Positions 1 through 7,156 of a stretch of 21,576 bases of DNA are shown here, in pieces (positions within the stretch are counted from its first letter, which is position 1; each line of letters begins with the position of its first letter). Position numbers and translations under genes: made by a program. This stretch comes from a virus: IMG/VR virus record IMGVR_UViG_3300030328_002969, positions 1 through 21,576 of that record. One strand, 5' to 3'. Below the pieces are notes generated by a model that was not told the origin of the DNA, made no database searches, and worked only from the letters and a program-made list of their open reading frames with translations.

Positions 1-521
1 GTAGTTATATATGTTCCACCAGCTATATCAACAGTCTCTCCGTCATCTATTGTTTGCGTACCTGAATCTCCTGTTAATATCCAAGTAGACATTGTGCCTG
101 GAGATGAGCCTGAAGAAGCTGCTGTTAAACGTCCTTGAGCATCAACTGTAAAACTTGCGTATGTATAAGAGCCAGCACTAACAGCTGTATCATCAAGATT
201 TAAGGTTACCGTATTGGTAGCTCCTACAACAGAGGATAGTGCTGTACCTCCTGCGATGTCTACACTTTCTCCATCATCAATAGTTTGGTCTGAACCACTA
301 TCTGCAGTTAATACCCAGTTTGACATTGAGCCTGAACTTGTCCCTACTGTCACCCATGTTCCAGAGCCAGTGTGATATTTTAACGCATTAGTGTCAGTTC
401 TATAGATTAACTGACCTTCTCCAGCCAGACCTGCGGGGTCTGATGTTACGTTGTCGACTTTAAACTCCTCAAGTTCTGAGTTTTGAAGGTTTATATCTGC
501 ATAATAAATAATTTCTGCCAT
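1..521 (-). CDS. Tail-fibre-type virion protein, 3' end outside window
   Basis: The ATG at 519-521 opens a leftward frame that stays open to the window edge, giving 173 codons with the C-terminus missing. The N-terminus (MAEIIYYADINLQNSELEEF) is followed by a segment GEGQLIYRTDTNALKYHTGSG, the usual way phage tail or neck fibres introduce their repeats. Then come two copies of a motif W(V/I)LT.DSG..QTIDDGE(S/T)VDIAGGT, separated by VTLNLDDTAVSAGSYTYASF and VDAQGRLTAASSG. The repeats are conserved in protein but diverged in DNA. This repeat type is common in marine phage structural proteins. It is the last visible gene of the leftward late block, 18 bases after the 245-residue tail protein. 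A fibre or adhesin role is inferred from the repeats and the position. Confidence 0.75.
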   Translation of the reverse strand, partial: MAEIIYYADINLQNSELEEFKVDNVTSDPAGLAGEGQLIYRTDTNALKYHTGSGTWVTVGTSSGSMSNWVLTADSGSDQTIDDGESVDIAGGTALSSVVGATNTVTLNLDDTAVSAGSYTYASFTVDAQGRLTAASSGSSPGTMSTWILTGDSGTQTIDDGETVDIAGGTYIT

Positions 522-539
522 AATTTTTTTTCTTTATTT

Positions 540-1277
540 TTAATTAAAAAATGCTTGTCCCGTAAATTGATCATTAAACGTCAACGTGCATTGATTTAAG
601 CTATTGTACTCTACCTCGCAGCCAATCTCTAAATTATTACCATCTACGACTGAAACTGCAACATACTTATTAAGGTTATGATTAACCACAAACGTTGTAT
701 TAGATGGAGTGAGGTTTGCTACATAATTTTTATCCCCAGGAACATTCGTTCCATAGTCCAACAAAGATATAAAATAATCTTCATTATGCTCGAAGCCCCC
801 ATTGCTGGCCGTATGAGTCAGAACAATGTCATAAAAAGTTGGTTCAGGCCCATTCTGGGTGGATGAAACCCAAGAAAAAATTCCCCATTGAGATATATCG
901 GAACACTTTGAAATTATCACCGAAGAACCAACTAAAGGTGAGGTAAACCACGATGATATGTCTACATTAGGATGCCCTAATTGGGATTTACTAATTCTAA
1001 AAGTTGTAACTGTATTAAAAGGCACAAGTGAGCCTTGCTGCGGATCAAAAGTAATACTTCCTGAGTTTCTTACTGTCTGTCCTGGAACATTAACATCTAT
1101 AATTTGATAATAAAAGCGCGGCACATCCAGCTCTATTCTCGCATCTAAGTTTAAAAAATCTGCTACTGACTGAGCTGTAAAGTTTTTTGTTGCATTTAAA
1201 AAACTTGCATCTGTTCCAATCCACTTGTCATCCGCCTTAACAACCTCTTGATTTATATATGTACTAATTCTTGCCAT
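540..1277 (-). CDS. Putative tail fibre/tail tip protein with HNLN-type C-terminal domain
   Basis: A 245-residue protein without signal peptide or membrane segment. The first 190 residues match nothing I recognise. The last 50 (FVVNHNLNKYVAVSVVDGNN ... CTLTFNDQFTGQAFFN) resemble the small beta domain that ends many T4-like and marine phage fibre proteins, with the pattern HnL.KyV.V.V.D ... G. The gene lies between the holin-like gene (5 bases away) and the repeat fibre gene, and reads with both. This supports a structural or receptor-binding role. The C-terminal domain is an observed resemblance; the tail-fibre call is inference. Confidence 0.6.
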   Translation of the reverse strand: MARISTYINQEVVKADDKWIGTDASFLNATKNFTAQSVADFLNLDARIELDVPRFYYQIIDVNVPGQTVRNSGSITFDPQQGSLVPFNTVTTFRISKSQLGHPNVDISSWFTSPLVGSSVIISKCSDISQWGIFSWVSSTQNGPEPTFYDIVLTHTASNGGFEHNEDYFISLLDYGTNVPGDKNYVANLTPSNTTFVVNHNLNKYVAVSVVDGNNLEIGCEVEYNSLNQCTLTFNDQFTGQAFFN

Positions 1278-1282
1278 TCTTT

Positions 1283-1714
1283 TTACTTATGCCTATTATT
1301 TCCCATTACTTTTTCAATTCCTCTCGATCCGAAATATGCTCCAACAATTAAAGACAAGACTCCTGCTACAGAATCTAATTGATAATCTAAATACCAACCA
1401 ACTATATAAGCCACTGAAAAGAAAATTAATGTTATAGGGCGAACATTTTTACTTAACCAACTTGTAGAAGCCATGTCGGCTGTCCATCTTTTACTTACCT
1501 CTTCCATTTCTATCATGTCTAACTCTAAAAGCTTCATTGCTTTTTCCTTATCCTCGGCAGGTAATGTATTATCTTTTTGAATTAAATTTTTTACCACTCC
1601 TAACACTCCTTGATTAGGCAAAACATCTCCAATAGTTCCTAAAAGACCTGGGGCTGCTTTAGATAAAAAAGCTCCTACTTTTGTGTCACGAAATTTCTTT
1701 TTTTGTTTTGCCAC
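1283..1714 (-). CDS. Holin-like membrane protein (GTA-holin 3TM type)
   Basis: A 143-residue protein with a basic N-terminus (MAKQKKKF), an amphipathic middle, the segment RWTADMASTSWLSKNVRPIT, and two hydrophobic helices at about residues 92-110 and 115-132. The 'RW.ADM.S.SWL...RP' element just before the helices is typical of the phage and gene-transfer-agent holin family described as 'holin of 3TMs, for gene-transfer release'. Such proteins pierce the inner membrane so that the endolysin reaches the wall. Its start touches the stop of the M15 peptidase gene upstream by one base, a typical endolysin-holin pair. Family assignment is from motif memory; the lysis role also rests on the neighbour. 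Confidence 0.7.
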   Translation of the reverse strand: MAKQKKKFRDTKVGAFLSKAAPGLLGTIGDVLPNQGVLGVVKNLIQKDNTLPAEDKEKAMKLLELDMIEMEEVSKRWTADMASTSWLSKNVRPITLIFFSVAYIVGWYLDYQLDSVAGVLSLIVGAYFGSRGIEKVMGNNRHK

Positions 1715-2172
1715 TATATTACTTTATATTTAGTTTTATAACTTTCTTTATATGCTTTTAAACACCTGTTTCTATTCTCTTCTTTTGAGACGAAAGAAAC
1801 GTGAATCCAATTAGGGTTCATGTCCGTCCCAAATTCCCAGATGAGTTGGTCGAAACAAAGATTTTCTTTAATCCAATGAAACATTTCTGCATTGGATTTT
1901 CTCCCATAAACATCATCAAGGTCAATTGCTTGGCCTTTACAATGCTGAGAGGATGCTACGCCTCCAATTGCCTCATTAAGAGCGACAGACCTAAAAAACG
2001 AATTTACTTTAATTGGCCCTCCTACCCATTCACGTAATGGCTCAAACACCTCTTGAGCCGTAAGCTTCATCGCTTCCACTTGTGTTGGATTAGGCGTGTT
2101 ATCTATTCTTTTACGTTTTGCCGTATTAGAATGGATAGCTTCTGCATAAGTTATATGGTCGCTTATTATCAT
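1714..2172 (-). CDS. Peptidase M15A-type endolysin
   Basis: A 152-residue zinc peptidase of the M15 family (D,D- or L,D-carboxypeptidase/endopeptidase), which cleaves the peptide cross-links of peptidoglycan during lysis. The zinc site can be read: H77 and D84 in SSQHCKGQAIDLD and H124 in NWIHVSF. The likely catalytic acid is E113 in LIWEFG. R61 in SFFRS matches the conserved substrate-binding arginine. There is no signal peptide, so release would need the holin encoded next. The start overlaps the stop of the 429-residue gene upstream by four bases (ATGA), which implies translational coupling. Length and motifs fit intact single-domain phage M15 enzymes. Confidence 0.9.
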   Translation of the reverse strand: MIISDHITYAEAIHSNTAKRKRIDNTPNPTQVEAMKLTAQEVFEPLREWVGGPIKVNSFFRSVALNEAIGGVASSQHCKGQAIDLDDVYGRKSNAEMFHWIKENLCFDQLIWEFGTDMNPNWIHVSFVSKEENRNRCLKAYKESYKTKYKVI

Positions 2173-3458
2173 AATTCAAGGTTTAAGCCAATAGTTGATT
2201 TAAATATTTCAGTGTCCCAAAACTTGGTATATTCACCTTCTACAAATATACCTAATTTTGAATTAATGTTCCAGCCCAGAATTAATCCCGCCTGGTAATC
2301 ATCCCACTGCTCTAACTCAGAGTCTTGGATTAATCCTCCAAGTCCCCAATTGTTTCTGTTTAAATAACTAAAAGCCTCATCTCCCTTGAAATAATGATGA
2401 TAAGGTAATATATAATTTGCATAAGCATGAACCCATATTTTGTCAGTATAGGTATACCAGTCAGCTCCGACAATCGGAGCAACTTCCGCAAATGCGTCTA
2501 ATAAAGCCCATTGTTCTCTATTATATCGGTTCATCAAGTCAGCAAAAACTGTCTCACGAAATTCTAAATCTGAATCGGCTACAATATTTCCATCAGGATC
2601 TATCCAATACCAATCAGATATATTATTTCCCAATGCGTCTTGTTGTGTGTAATATATGTCGTCATAGCCATATTCAAACCCTAAAGTATACCAAGGGTTT
2701 AAGGCTTGACCTGATTCATTTGTTTCATTTAACCATATTTCAACAGGGTTGTATCCGAAAGCTTGTTGGTGTGTTCTGGCAATGACTCCTGCGGAAATAC
2801 TAAACTTTTTTCCAATTGGTAATCTTCCTCTCACTTCAGCTGATTGGTATTTAAACCCTACATTACCTTCCTCTCGTGATTCAACTTTAGCAATGTGATG
2901 CTTACCTGTATGCCTAAGAAAGTAGCGGTGGTTTTCAAAAACCTCACCTCTCTGTCTTTCTTTCTCCCAGTGGAATAAATATTCCCATCCGTTAAATGCA
3001 GCGGTTGGAGCTGACAGGGCTACGTTTTTTTCTGTTCCATCATAGTATGCTTTTTCCTTATTCTCATAATCAAAGCGTGCAATTCTTCTAATCCCCACCC
3101 CATATCTGTAATCAAATTCATGATATTCCGTAGCATCCTCCACTACAGGCACATCATAAAGACTACCGCTTGGATTAGTTCTAACTACATAATCAATAGA
3201 TTGTTTTTGATAAGGGTTACTTATATCTCCTGCAACATAAAAAGTTCCATACTTTAATAAGTCTTCATAAACCTTTTTAAAAAATTTACCTTTCTTTTGT
3301 TTTTTTTCAAATCCCTCTATTAGGGTTTGTTCTTGGACGGAATCTAATTCCTGTACAACTTGAGCCTGAGATGCTACGCAAAACAAAGCTAAAAGTGTTA
3401 CTACTATAATAAATATAGCCTTAGAGGCTATTGATTCAGTTTTTTCTTTTCTTTTCAT
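2169..3458 (-). CDS. Exported protein resembling an outer-membrane beta barrel
   Basis: A 429-residue protein with an N-terminal hydrophobic segment (AIFIIVVTLLALFCVASQAQ) that reads as a signal peptide cleaved near residue 32. The rest is rich in aromatic residues and alternating patterns (for example KKFSISAGVIA, LGIFVEGEYTKFW) and ends STIGLNLEL, resembling the C-terminal strand of outer-membrane barrels. It lies between a small secreted protein and the endolysin, in the same leftward operon. I know no function. Possibilities are a host-surface change such as superinfection exclusion, help with outer-membrane disruption at lysis, or a virion component. The barrel is inference from pattern and export signal. 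Confidence 0.65.
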   Translation of the reverse strand: MKRKEKTESIASKAIFIIVVTLLALFCVASQAQVVQELDSVQEQTLIEGFEKKQKKGKFFKKVYEDLLKYGTFYVAGDISNPYQKQSIDYVVRTNPSGSLYDVPVVEDATEYHEFDYRYGVGIRRIARFDYENKEKAYYDGTEKNVALSAPTAAFNGWEYLFHWEKERQRGEVFENHRYFLRHTGKHHIAKVESREEGNVGFKYQSAEVRGRLPIGKKFSISAGVIARTHQQAFGYNPVEIWLNETNESGQALNPWYTLGFEYGYDDIYYTQQDALGNNISDWYWIDPDGNIVADSDLEFRETVFADLMNRYNREQWALLDAFAEVAPIVGADWYTYTDKIWVHAYANYILPYHHYFKGDEAFSYLNRNNWGLGGLIQDSELEQWDDYQAGLILGWNINSKLGIFVEGEYTKFWDTEIFKSTIGLNLEL

Positions 3459-3460
3459 AT

Positions 3461-3799
3461 CTAAAATTTACTTTTTACTATTTTATTAATATGTTCTTGA
3501 ATTTTCTCTAACGCGTCTTCAGGAAGCTTTAGTGATATATCGCTTTCCACTTTTACTACCAGCTTTCTGTTATGATATAAACATACAGTAGGTAGAAATT
3601 TTATATTTTCTTTTTCAAAAATTTTTGGATGATCGGTCATAGCCATACGAATCAAGTCAGCTCCTTCTAACTTGCTAATATCTATTTCGTTGGCTTTGAC
3701 AAAGTCAGCAGAATACTGAACTACAACAATACCGTCTTTAAAAGATTGCGCAAAAGTTAGAGTGGGAATTAAAAATAATATTACTATCCATAATTTCAT
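3461..3799 (-). CDS. Small secreted protein with thioredoxin-fold-like C-terminus
   Basis: A 112-residue protein with a clear signal peptide (MKLWIVILFLIPTLTFAQ), probably cleaved after residue 17 or 18. The mature part starts with a beta segment (GIVVVQYSADF), has a helix, then IKFLPTVCLYHNRKLVVKVE and a final amphipathic helix. The order beta, helix, 'LPT' turn, beta-hairpin, helix resembles thioredoxin, in which a cis-proline precedes the last strands, but there is no CxxC active site. It would therefore be a redox-inactive relative, if related at all. It overlaps the neighbour upstream by four bases and ends 2 bases before the barrel-like gene. Function unknown. Confidence 0.6.
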   Translation of the reverse strand: MKLWIVILFLIPTLTFAQSFKDGIVVVQYSADFVKANEIDISKLEGADLIRMAMTDHPKIFEKENIKFLPTVCLYHNRKLVVKVESDISLKLPEDALEKIQEHINKIVKSKF

Positions 3800-4080
3800 C
3801 TTTCTTTTGTTAATTCAAAAATTCGTGTTTCCAATAATTTTAAAGTCTCTTTCATCTCTTTAACATCTTCTTGGGTTGTCATTATGGCATCACGAATTAT
3901 TTGGTCTTTATAAGTAAATTCTGTTTTAGTTACTTCTGGTTCTGGTCTTTCCATGGCCAAAGCAATGTCAGCTTGTAAGACAAAATACATGCTACATAAG
4001 GAGATAGTAAAACCTACTATCATACCAATTGTTTTAAGATCTAATGTGACTTTTGTGTCTTCTCCTATTTGCTGCGCCAT
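3796..4080 (-). CDS. Small membrane protein with periplasmic coiled coil
   Basis: A 94-residue protein with a short N-terminal stretch (MAQQIGEDTKVTLDLK), one hydrophobic helix at about residues 17-36 (IGMIVGFTISLCSMYFVLQA), and a charged C-terminal helix with heptad spacing (EDVKEMKETLKLLETRIFEL). The 'TKV.LDLKTIG' start recurs in small phage proteins as far as I remember. Single-span topology with an outer coiled coil recalls an inner-membrane spanin or a lysis-timing protein, and the lysis genes are nearby, but no lipoprotein partner is visible. Its start is one base from the stop of the repeat virion gene. Function inferred only weakly. Confidence 0.55.
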   Translation of the reverse strand: MAQQIGEDTKVTLDLKTIGMIVGFTISLCSMYFVLQADIALAMERPEPEVTKTEFTYKDQIIRDAIMTTQEDVKEMKETLKLLETRIFELTKER

Positions 4081-4081
4081 A

Positions 4082-4879
4082 TTACCAGATTGCTAAAAGT
4101 CCGTCACAGTTAGTACCTGATGCCATAACTTGTACAACTTGAACAGGTAAATAAGTGCCAACTTTTATATTGTAGAATGTTACTATATCTCCTGCTACTG
4201 TTCTTACAGTAACATTGTAATATTCAGTTGCTATAGTTGTAGCAGCAGTCTGGTCGGATACATAAATTAAACAGCCTTCTGAATTTGCTTCAACTGCTGA
4301 GCCGCCATTTGCGCCTCCATAAGCAGGATACCATTGCAAGCCTGTTCCAGCTTGTGAGTAAATTCTAAAGTTATCATTATAGGTTGTGTCTGTTCCAAAT
4401 ATGTTTGCACTCAAAGTAAGTTGATCTGCATTTACTACAGCTGTTACTGACGCAATAGTTCGAGCATCAGTGTTTAGGACAATATCGCCCACTTGAACAC
4501 CTGATGTTAAGAAATTAACTTCGTCATCTACTAAAGCATCTTGCCTTACTATTAAATAGTCTTGGGAAGTCGAAGCAAATATGTTAGATCCAAATGCCAA
4601 CTGTGTTGTGGAATCTACTGCGGTGACGGCAGCATTTGCAGGAGTTGTTGTGTTATAGGCTACATCACCAATAACTACAGGGAGTGGAGTAGTAGTGCTT
4701 TCAAATGTTGCTCCACTATCAACTAACTTGTTTGTTGTTACTGAGGTATTAGTACCAGCGTCCACGCTGTTGCCGACTCCGTTGGTTGCTAAAAAATTTG
4801 GGTTTGGGATAGGTATTGTGTCACTGGGTACAACTGCAACAACTTGACCTGTGTTTACGGTTATTTTTGGGTATGCCAT
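4082..4879 (-). CDS. Virion protein with internal duplication
   Basis: A 265-residue protein rich in Thr, Ala, Val and Asn, with no charged clusters and no signal peptide, a composition typical of phage decoration, tail or fibre proteins. Two related segments can be aligned by eye: about residues 50-110 (LVDSGATF ... VAYNTT ... VTAVDSTTQLAFGSNIFASTS) and 118-168 (NFLTSGVQVGDIVLNT ... VTAVVNADQLTLSANIFGTDT). The shared core is 'VTAV..(T/D)QL..(G/A)SNIF', near-identical in pattern. The C-terminus (IVTFYNIKVGTYLPVQVVQV ... CDGLLAIW) is a separate beta domain. It is the first large gene after the small basic proteins in the leftward block. A structural role is inferred from composition, repeats and place. 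Confidence 0.6.
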   Translation of the reverse strand: MAYPKITVNTGQVVAVVPSDTIPIPNPNFLATNGVGNSVDAGTNTSVTTNKLVDSGATFESTTTPLPVVIGDVAYNTTTPANAAVTAVDSTTQLAFGSNIFASTSQDYLIVRQDALVDDEVNFLTSGVQVGDIVLNTDARTIASVTAVVNADQLTLSANIFGTDTTYNDNFRIYSQAGTGLQWYPAYGGANGGSAVEANSEGCLIYVSDQTAATTIATEYYNVTVRTVAGDIVTFYNIKVGTYLPVQVVQVMASGTNCDGLLAIW

Positions 4880-4909
4880 TTTTTTGTTTTTGAGGGTTAA
4901 AAATCTCTT

Positions 4910-5098
4910 TTACTTATCATATGGAAACAATTCGTTTAAATTGTCTCTTCTTTTTTTGCAGCCGCAGTCACTATTAGTTGCTTTCGCAACAGTCTCTACG
5001 ACTTTTTTAATACCAGTTGCTGAAGTAAACTTCTCTATCGTGTCTCCTAAGCCCCTGGATTGTTTTTTATTCAATTCAATTACAGGTGTTCTTTTCAT
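4910..5098 (-). CDS. Small conserved phage protein with CGCKKRR motif
   Basis: A 62-residue protein ending DCGCKKRRDNLNELFPYDK. This ending, with CGC followed by basic residues and 'LN.LFPY', recurs in small proteins of marine phages near structural genes; I know no established function. The first half (MKRTPVIELNKKQSRGLGDT) is basic, and the middle (IEKFTSATGIKKVVETVAKA) looks helical. The two cysteines could bind metal only with a partner. It starts right after the stop of the next gene upstream (0-base gap) and precedes the repeat virion gene. The motif and context make it real; the role is open. Confidence 0.7.
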   Translation of the reverse strand: MKRTPVIELNKKQSRGLGDTIEKFTSATGIKKVVETVAKATNSDCGCKKRRDNLNELFPYDK

Positions 5099-5335
5099 TT
5101 AATCTTGAGTTGAGCTGTAATATGGGTCATCACTTCCTGGGCTTCCATCCATATTGGTTGGATTCATCGCCCCAGCTCCCATATCTACAGGCTTATCCCT
5201 TTTACATTCACACATTTTATAAGGGCAGCTGGTTACATTAAATAGTAATTTAGATACCATCCAGTTCCAACAACATTTAAACCTACACCACCATCCCTGT
5301 AATTTTATTCCAATCTTTTCTAAAAATTTTCCCAT
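5099..5335 (-). CDS. Cysteine-rich small protein, unknown
   Basis: A 78-residue protein in two parts. The first half is basic and aromatic, with clustered cysteines (WWCRFKCCWNWM, then TSCPYKMCECKRDK), six in all. The second half is a polar Gly/Pro/Asp tail (GAMNPTNMDGSPGSDDPYYS). The spacing does not match a zinc finger I know. It abuts the CGC-motif gene, so two cysteine-bearing proteins are made side by side in the late operon. Membrane-interface binding through the Trp/Cys part is possible. No function assigned. Confidence 0.6.
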   Translation of the reverse strand: MGKFLEKIGIKLQGWWCRFKCCWNWMVSKLLFNVTSCPYKMCECKRDKPVDMGAGAMNPTNMDGSPGSDDPYYSSTQD

Positions 5336-5336
5336 A

Positions 5337-5579
5337 TTATTTTACTCCTTGTGCTTTTAAATAATTAAACTTTGGTTTTACATAAACCCTTTGAATACTG
5401 TCTTTAACAAGTGGAACTGTGATAACAGGTCCTTCTTTTTTATTCTTTGTTTGCTTCTTGTCAGTTACTTCTTTAACTTCTGTAACTCCTACTACTGTTA
5501 CTTCTTTTGAGTCTTTTACCTCAATTTTTTTTACAGCAGACTTCTTAGAAATCTTTTTTTTAGCTTTCTTTTTTGCCAT
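5337..5579 (-). CDS. Lysine-rich small protein, unknown
   Basis: An 80-residue protein that begins with a dense lysine tract (MAKKKAKKKISKKSAVKK), continues with a Val/Glu/Lys-rich middle, and ends with a more ordered segment (ITVPLVKDSIQRVYVKPKFN). The charge suggests binding to DNA or to an acidic surface. It is one base from the next gene downstream and is one of five consecutive basic proteins at the start of the late block. A role in packaging, head structure or as a minor head protein is inference from charge and place. Confidence 0.6.
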   Translation of the reverse strand: MAKKKAKKKISKKSAVKKIEVKDSKEVTVVGVTEVKEVTDKKQTKNKKEGPVITVPLVKDSIQRVYVKPKFNYLKAQGVK

Positions 5580-5600
5580 TTGATTAAATTTAGTTAATAC

Positions 5601-5759
5601 TTATTTTTTTGCTCTACCCTTTACTTTTCTTAGTTTAGGGTTTTTGCGTTTAGCCGCAGGACTCGCCTTACGAGACGCTGAAGCTAAAATAGCTGATGCA
5701 GCTTTTTTAGAATACCCGCCTTTGCGAGCAATCTTAGCTGCTACTTTTTTAAAACTCAT
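5601..5759 (-). CDS. 52-residue basic protein, KKAASAILASASRKAS type
   Basis: A short leftward frame from the ATG at 5757-5759 to the TAA at 5601-5603. The protein starts MSFKKVAAKIARKGGYSKKA, followed by ASAILASASRKASPAAKRKN and PKLRKVKGRAKK. The pattern 'GYSKKAA.AILA..SRKAS..AK.KNP.L.KVKG' recurs in small proteins of many phages, which supports it as a real gene despite its length. About one third of the residues are Lys or Arg. The spacing to both neighbours (6 and 21 bases) fits the operon. Nucleic-acid binding is likely from charge; the function is not known to me. Confidence 0.75.
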   Translation of the reverse strand: MSFKKVAAKIARKGGYSKKAASAILASASRKASPAAKRKNPKLRKVKGRAKK

Positions 5760-5765
5760 ATTTTA

Positions 5766-5963
5766 TTATTTTAAGTGATCATGCCTCTTCCATGTAGAAG
5801 CGTGTCTGTAAGACATAGACTCGTCTGCGCCATAAGCGTGACCATATAGTTTTTTAGACATAGCTTTACTCTCATCTCTTCTGTCTTTAAGAGATTGTGA
5901 GTGTTTGCCTTTATGTCTTGCTCCTAATGATTCGTCAAGTCTTGCGTTGTAACCTTGTGCCAT
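5766..5963 (-). CDS. Small phage protein, GYNARLDESLG type
   Basis: A 65-residue hydrophilic protein starting MAQGYNARLDESLGARHKGK and continuing SQSLKDRRDESKAMSKK. The 'GYNARLDESLG ... KDRRDES' pattern recurs in small late proteins of phages in my memory, with unknown function. It is rich in His, Lys and Arg and is probably disordered. It is the first gene behind a perfect -7 motif (5989-5996), so it may open the main virion operon. The first ATG is used, with an A-rich leader and no Shine-Dalgarno site. Confidence 0.7.
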   Translation of the reverse strand: MAQGYNARLDESLGARHKGKHSQSLKDRRDESKAMSKKLYGHAYGADESMSYRHASTWKRHDHLK

Positions 5964-5988
5964 AGTTTTGTTGTTTTTATTAATTATA

Positions 5989-5996
5989 CAAATATA
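5989..5996 (-). promoter_or_regulatory. Bacteroidetes-type -7 element for the late operon
   Basis: On the minus strand these bases read TATATTTG, a perfect match to the Bacteroidetes -7 consensus TAnnTTTG, 25 bases before the ATG of the 65-residue gene. I see no clear TTG at the -33 distance, so the promoter may be weak or need an activator. It would drive the leftward virion and lysis genes. Confidence 0.5.
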
Positions 5997-6010
5997 CTGA
6001 TTTATTATTA

Positions 6011-6292
6011 TTATTTATCGCCTTGATAATTTAGCATTCCTGCTTTAGATAATTTTCTATTAATTGCCTCTTTCTTTCGCTTTATATCGGTAGCCCTCTT
6101 ATTGATCATACTTACTGTTTTAGCATCATACATGTCCAACTTAACCTTTCCTGTTCTTAATTGTTCGTACTGTTCATCTCCAAGTTTTTTGCGTAGTCTC
6201 TCTGATTCTTTATCAATAAAAGCTTGCTTTTTATTTATGTTCTTGGTTTTTCTTTTTACCGCTTTTAATTTTCTTGTAACCTTGTCTGCCAT
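6011..6292 (-). CDS. Basic helical protein, unknown
   Basis: A 93-residue protein, almost wholly helical in appearance, with alternating Lys/Arg and Glu and heptad-like leucine and isoleucine spacing (ESERLRKKLGDEQYEQLRTG, then INKRATDIKRKKEAINRKL). A coiled-coil, nucleic-acid-binding or scaffold-like role is possible. It lies one base from the 122-residue gene upstream, so both probably come from the promoter at 6685-6692. No family recognised. Confidence 0.6.
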   Translation of the reverse strand: MADKVTRKLKAVKRKTKNINKKQAFIDKESERLRKKLGDEQYEQLRTGKVKLDMYDAKTVSMINKRATDIKRKKEAINRKLSKAGMLNYQGDK

Positions 6293-6293
6293 T

Positions 6294-6662
6294 TTAGTAT
6301 CCGTGTTTCTTTCTTAGTTTCTTTCCTAATTCTCTAATATCTCTAAGTTTTTGATTGTCTTTTGAAAATGTATAAAACTTTCGCCAATCAGACCTTCCTT
6401 TCTCAGTATCAGGGAAAGTAGGCAAATGATGCTTATCGCTTTTAGGAAGTCTTCTCAGACTATCATTTTGTTTCCTCATGTCCGCGTAATATGCTTCTTT
6501 TTTCATATTTCGCTTCCATGCAGGATTATCCGATGATTCTTTTCTGGTGTTATCGGTCTTTACTTGTTTTGTTCCTTCTTGAAGTTTACCATTGGTCTGG
6601 TGTTTTTTCTGAAGCCTTCTTCCCGCTCCAGAACTCATCCTGTTTGAATTATATCCTTTCAT
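6294..6662 (-). CDS. Basic hydrophilic protein, unknown
   Basis: A 122-residue protein rich in Lys, Arg, Asn and Ser, without hydrophobic core segments. The first half looks disordered; the second half has SDWRKFYTFSKDNQKLRDIR and a helical basic end. It is the first gene of the leftward block, behind the minus-strand motif at 6685-6692. The ATG at 6660-6662 is the only sensible start. High charge suggests DNA or head association; this is inference only. Confidence 0.6.
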   Translation of the reverse strand: MKGYNSNRMSSGAGRRLQKKHQTNGKLQEGTKQVKTDNTRKESSDNPAWKRNMKKEAYYADMRKQNDSLRRLPKSDKHHLPTFPDTEKGRSDWRKFYTFSKDNQKLRDIRELGKKLRKKHGY

Positions 6663-6672
6663 AATTTCTTGT

Positions 6673-6680
6673 TATATTTG
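6673..6680 (+). promoter_or_regulatory. -7 element for the rightward winged-helix gene
   Basis: TATATTTG on the plus strand, a perfect TAnnTTTG match, 38 bases before the ATG of the gene at 6719. A TTTG at 6643-6646 lies 26 bases upstream, longer than the usual spacing of about 19. It sits only 4 bases from a minus-strand -7 motif, so the two promoters overlap and would compete. Confidence 0.5.
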
Positions 6681-6684
6681 TAGA

Positions 6685-6692
6685 CAAAGATA
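6685..6692 (-). promoter_or_regulatory. -7 element for the leftward late genes
   Basis: On the minus strand these bases read TATCTTTG, a perfect TAnnTTTG match, 22 bases before the ATG of the 122-residue gene. No clear -33 TTG is seen. It is interleaved with the plus-strand motif at 6673-6680, so RNA polymerase can probably occupy only one at a time. Confidence 0.5.
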
Positions 6693-6718
6693 CAAATTTA
6701 ATTTAATTCATTTCAGAC

Positions 6719-7156
6719 ATGCCTACCTACAACTATTTAAAATATTGGCGAGTAGTCCGATATTGGGCAAAGGCTAAATATGGTTTAACTACACCAGATT
6801 TAGATATGCTGTTTTTCCTCTACAGCGAAGAGTACTTTAACAAAACTAAGTTCAAAGAATATGAAGAAGTGATGTCTTGGGATATAAATCGGTTTAACTC
6901 TTTACTTAGAGATGGATGGATACATGTGTGGAGGAGGCGTAAAGGAAAACATGCCACTCTTTATGAATTAACTTATAAAGCTAAAATGGCTGTAAATACT
7001 ATATATAAAAAATTAAATGGAGATGAAATTGGAGAACACCCTGCGGTTAACCCTTTATTTAAAGTAAATGTTAGCTATATGGATAAAGTTTATAGACAGA
7101 AAATTGTAGAGATGAATAAATTTATAAAACAACAACGACATCTCTCTCTTGAATAA
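6719..7156 (+). CDS. MarR-like winged-helix protein
   Basis: A 145-residue protein resembling a winged helix-turn-helix of MarR type: helices at about residues 5-20 (LKYWRVVRYWAKAKYGL) and 26-40 (DLDMLFFLYSEEYF), a recognition-like region (MSWDINRFNSLLRDGWIHVW), and a basic wing (RRRKGKHATLYELTYKAK). A C-terminal helical part follows and could dimerise. It is the only rightward gene between 1 and 9820. It starts between two divergent promoters and ends 35 bases inside groES on the other strand, so it may regulate the leftward genes or itself. The fold call is from pattern; the target is inference. Confidence 0.65.
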   Translation: MPTYNYLKYWRVVRYWAKAKYGLTTPDLDMLFFLYSEEYFNKTKFKEYEEVMSWDINRFNSLLRDGWIHVWRRRKGKHATLYELTYKAKMAVNTIYKKLNGDEIGEHPAVNPLFKVNVSYMDKVYRQKIVEMNKFIKQQRHLSLE

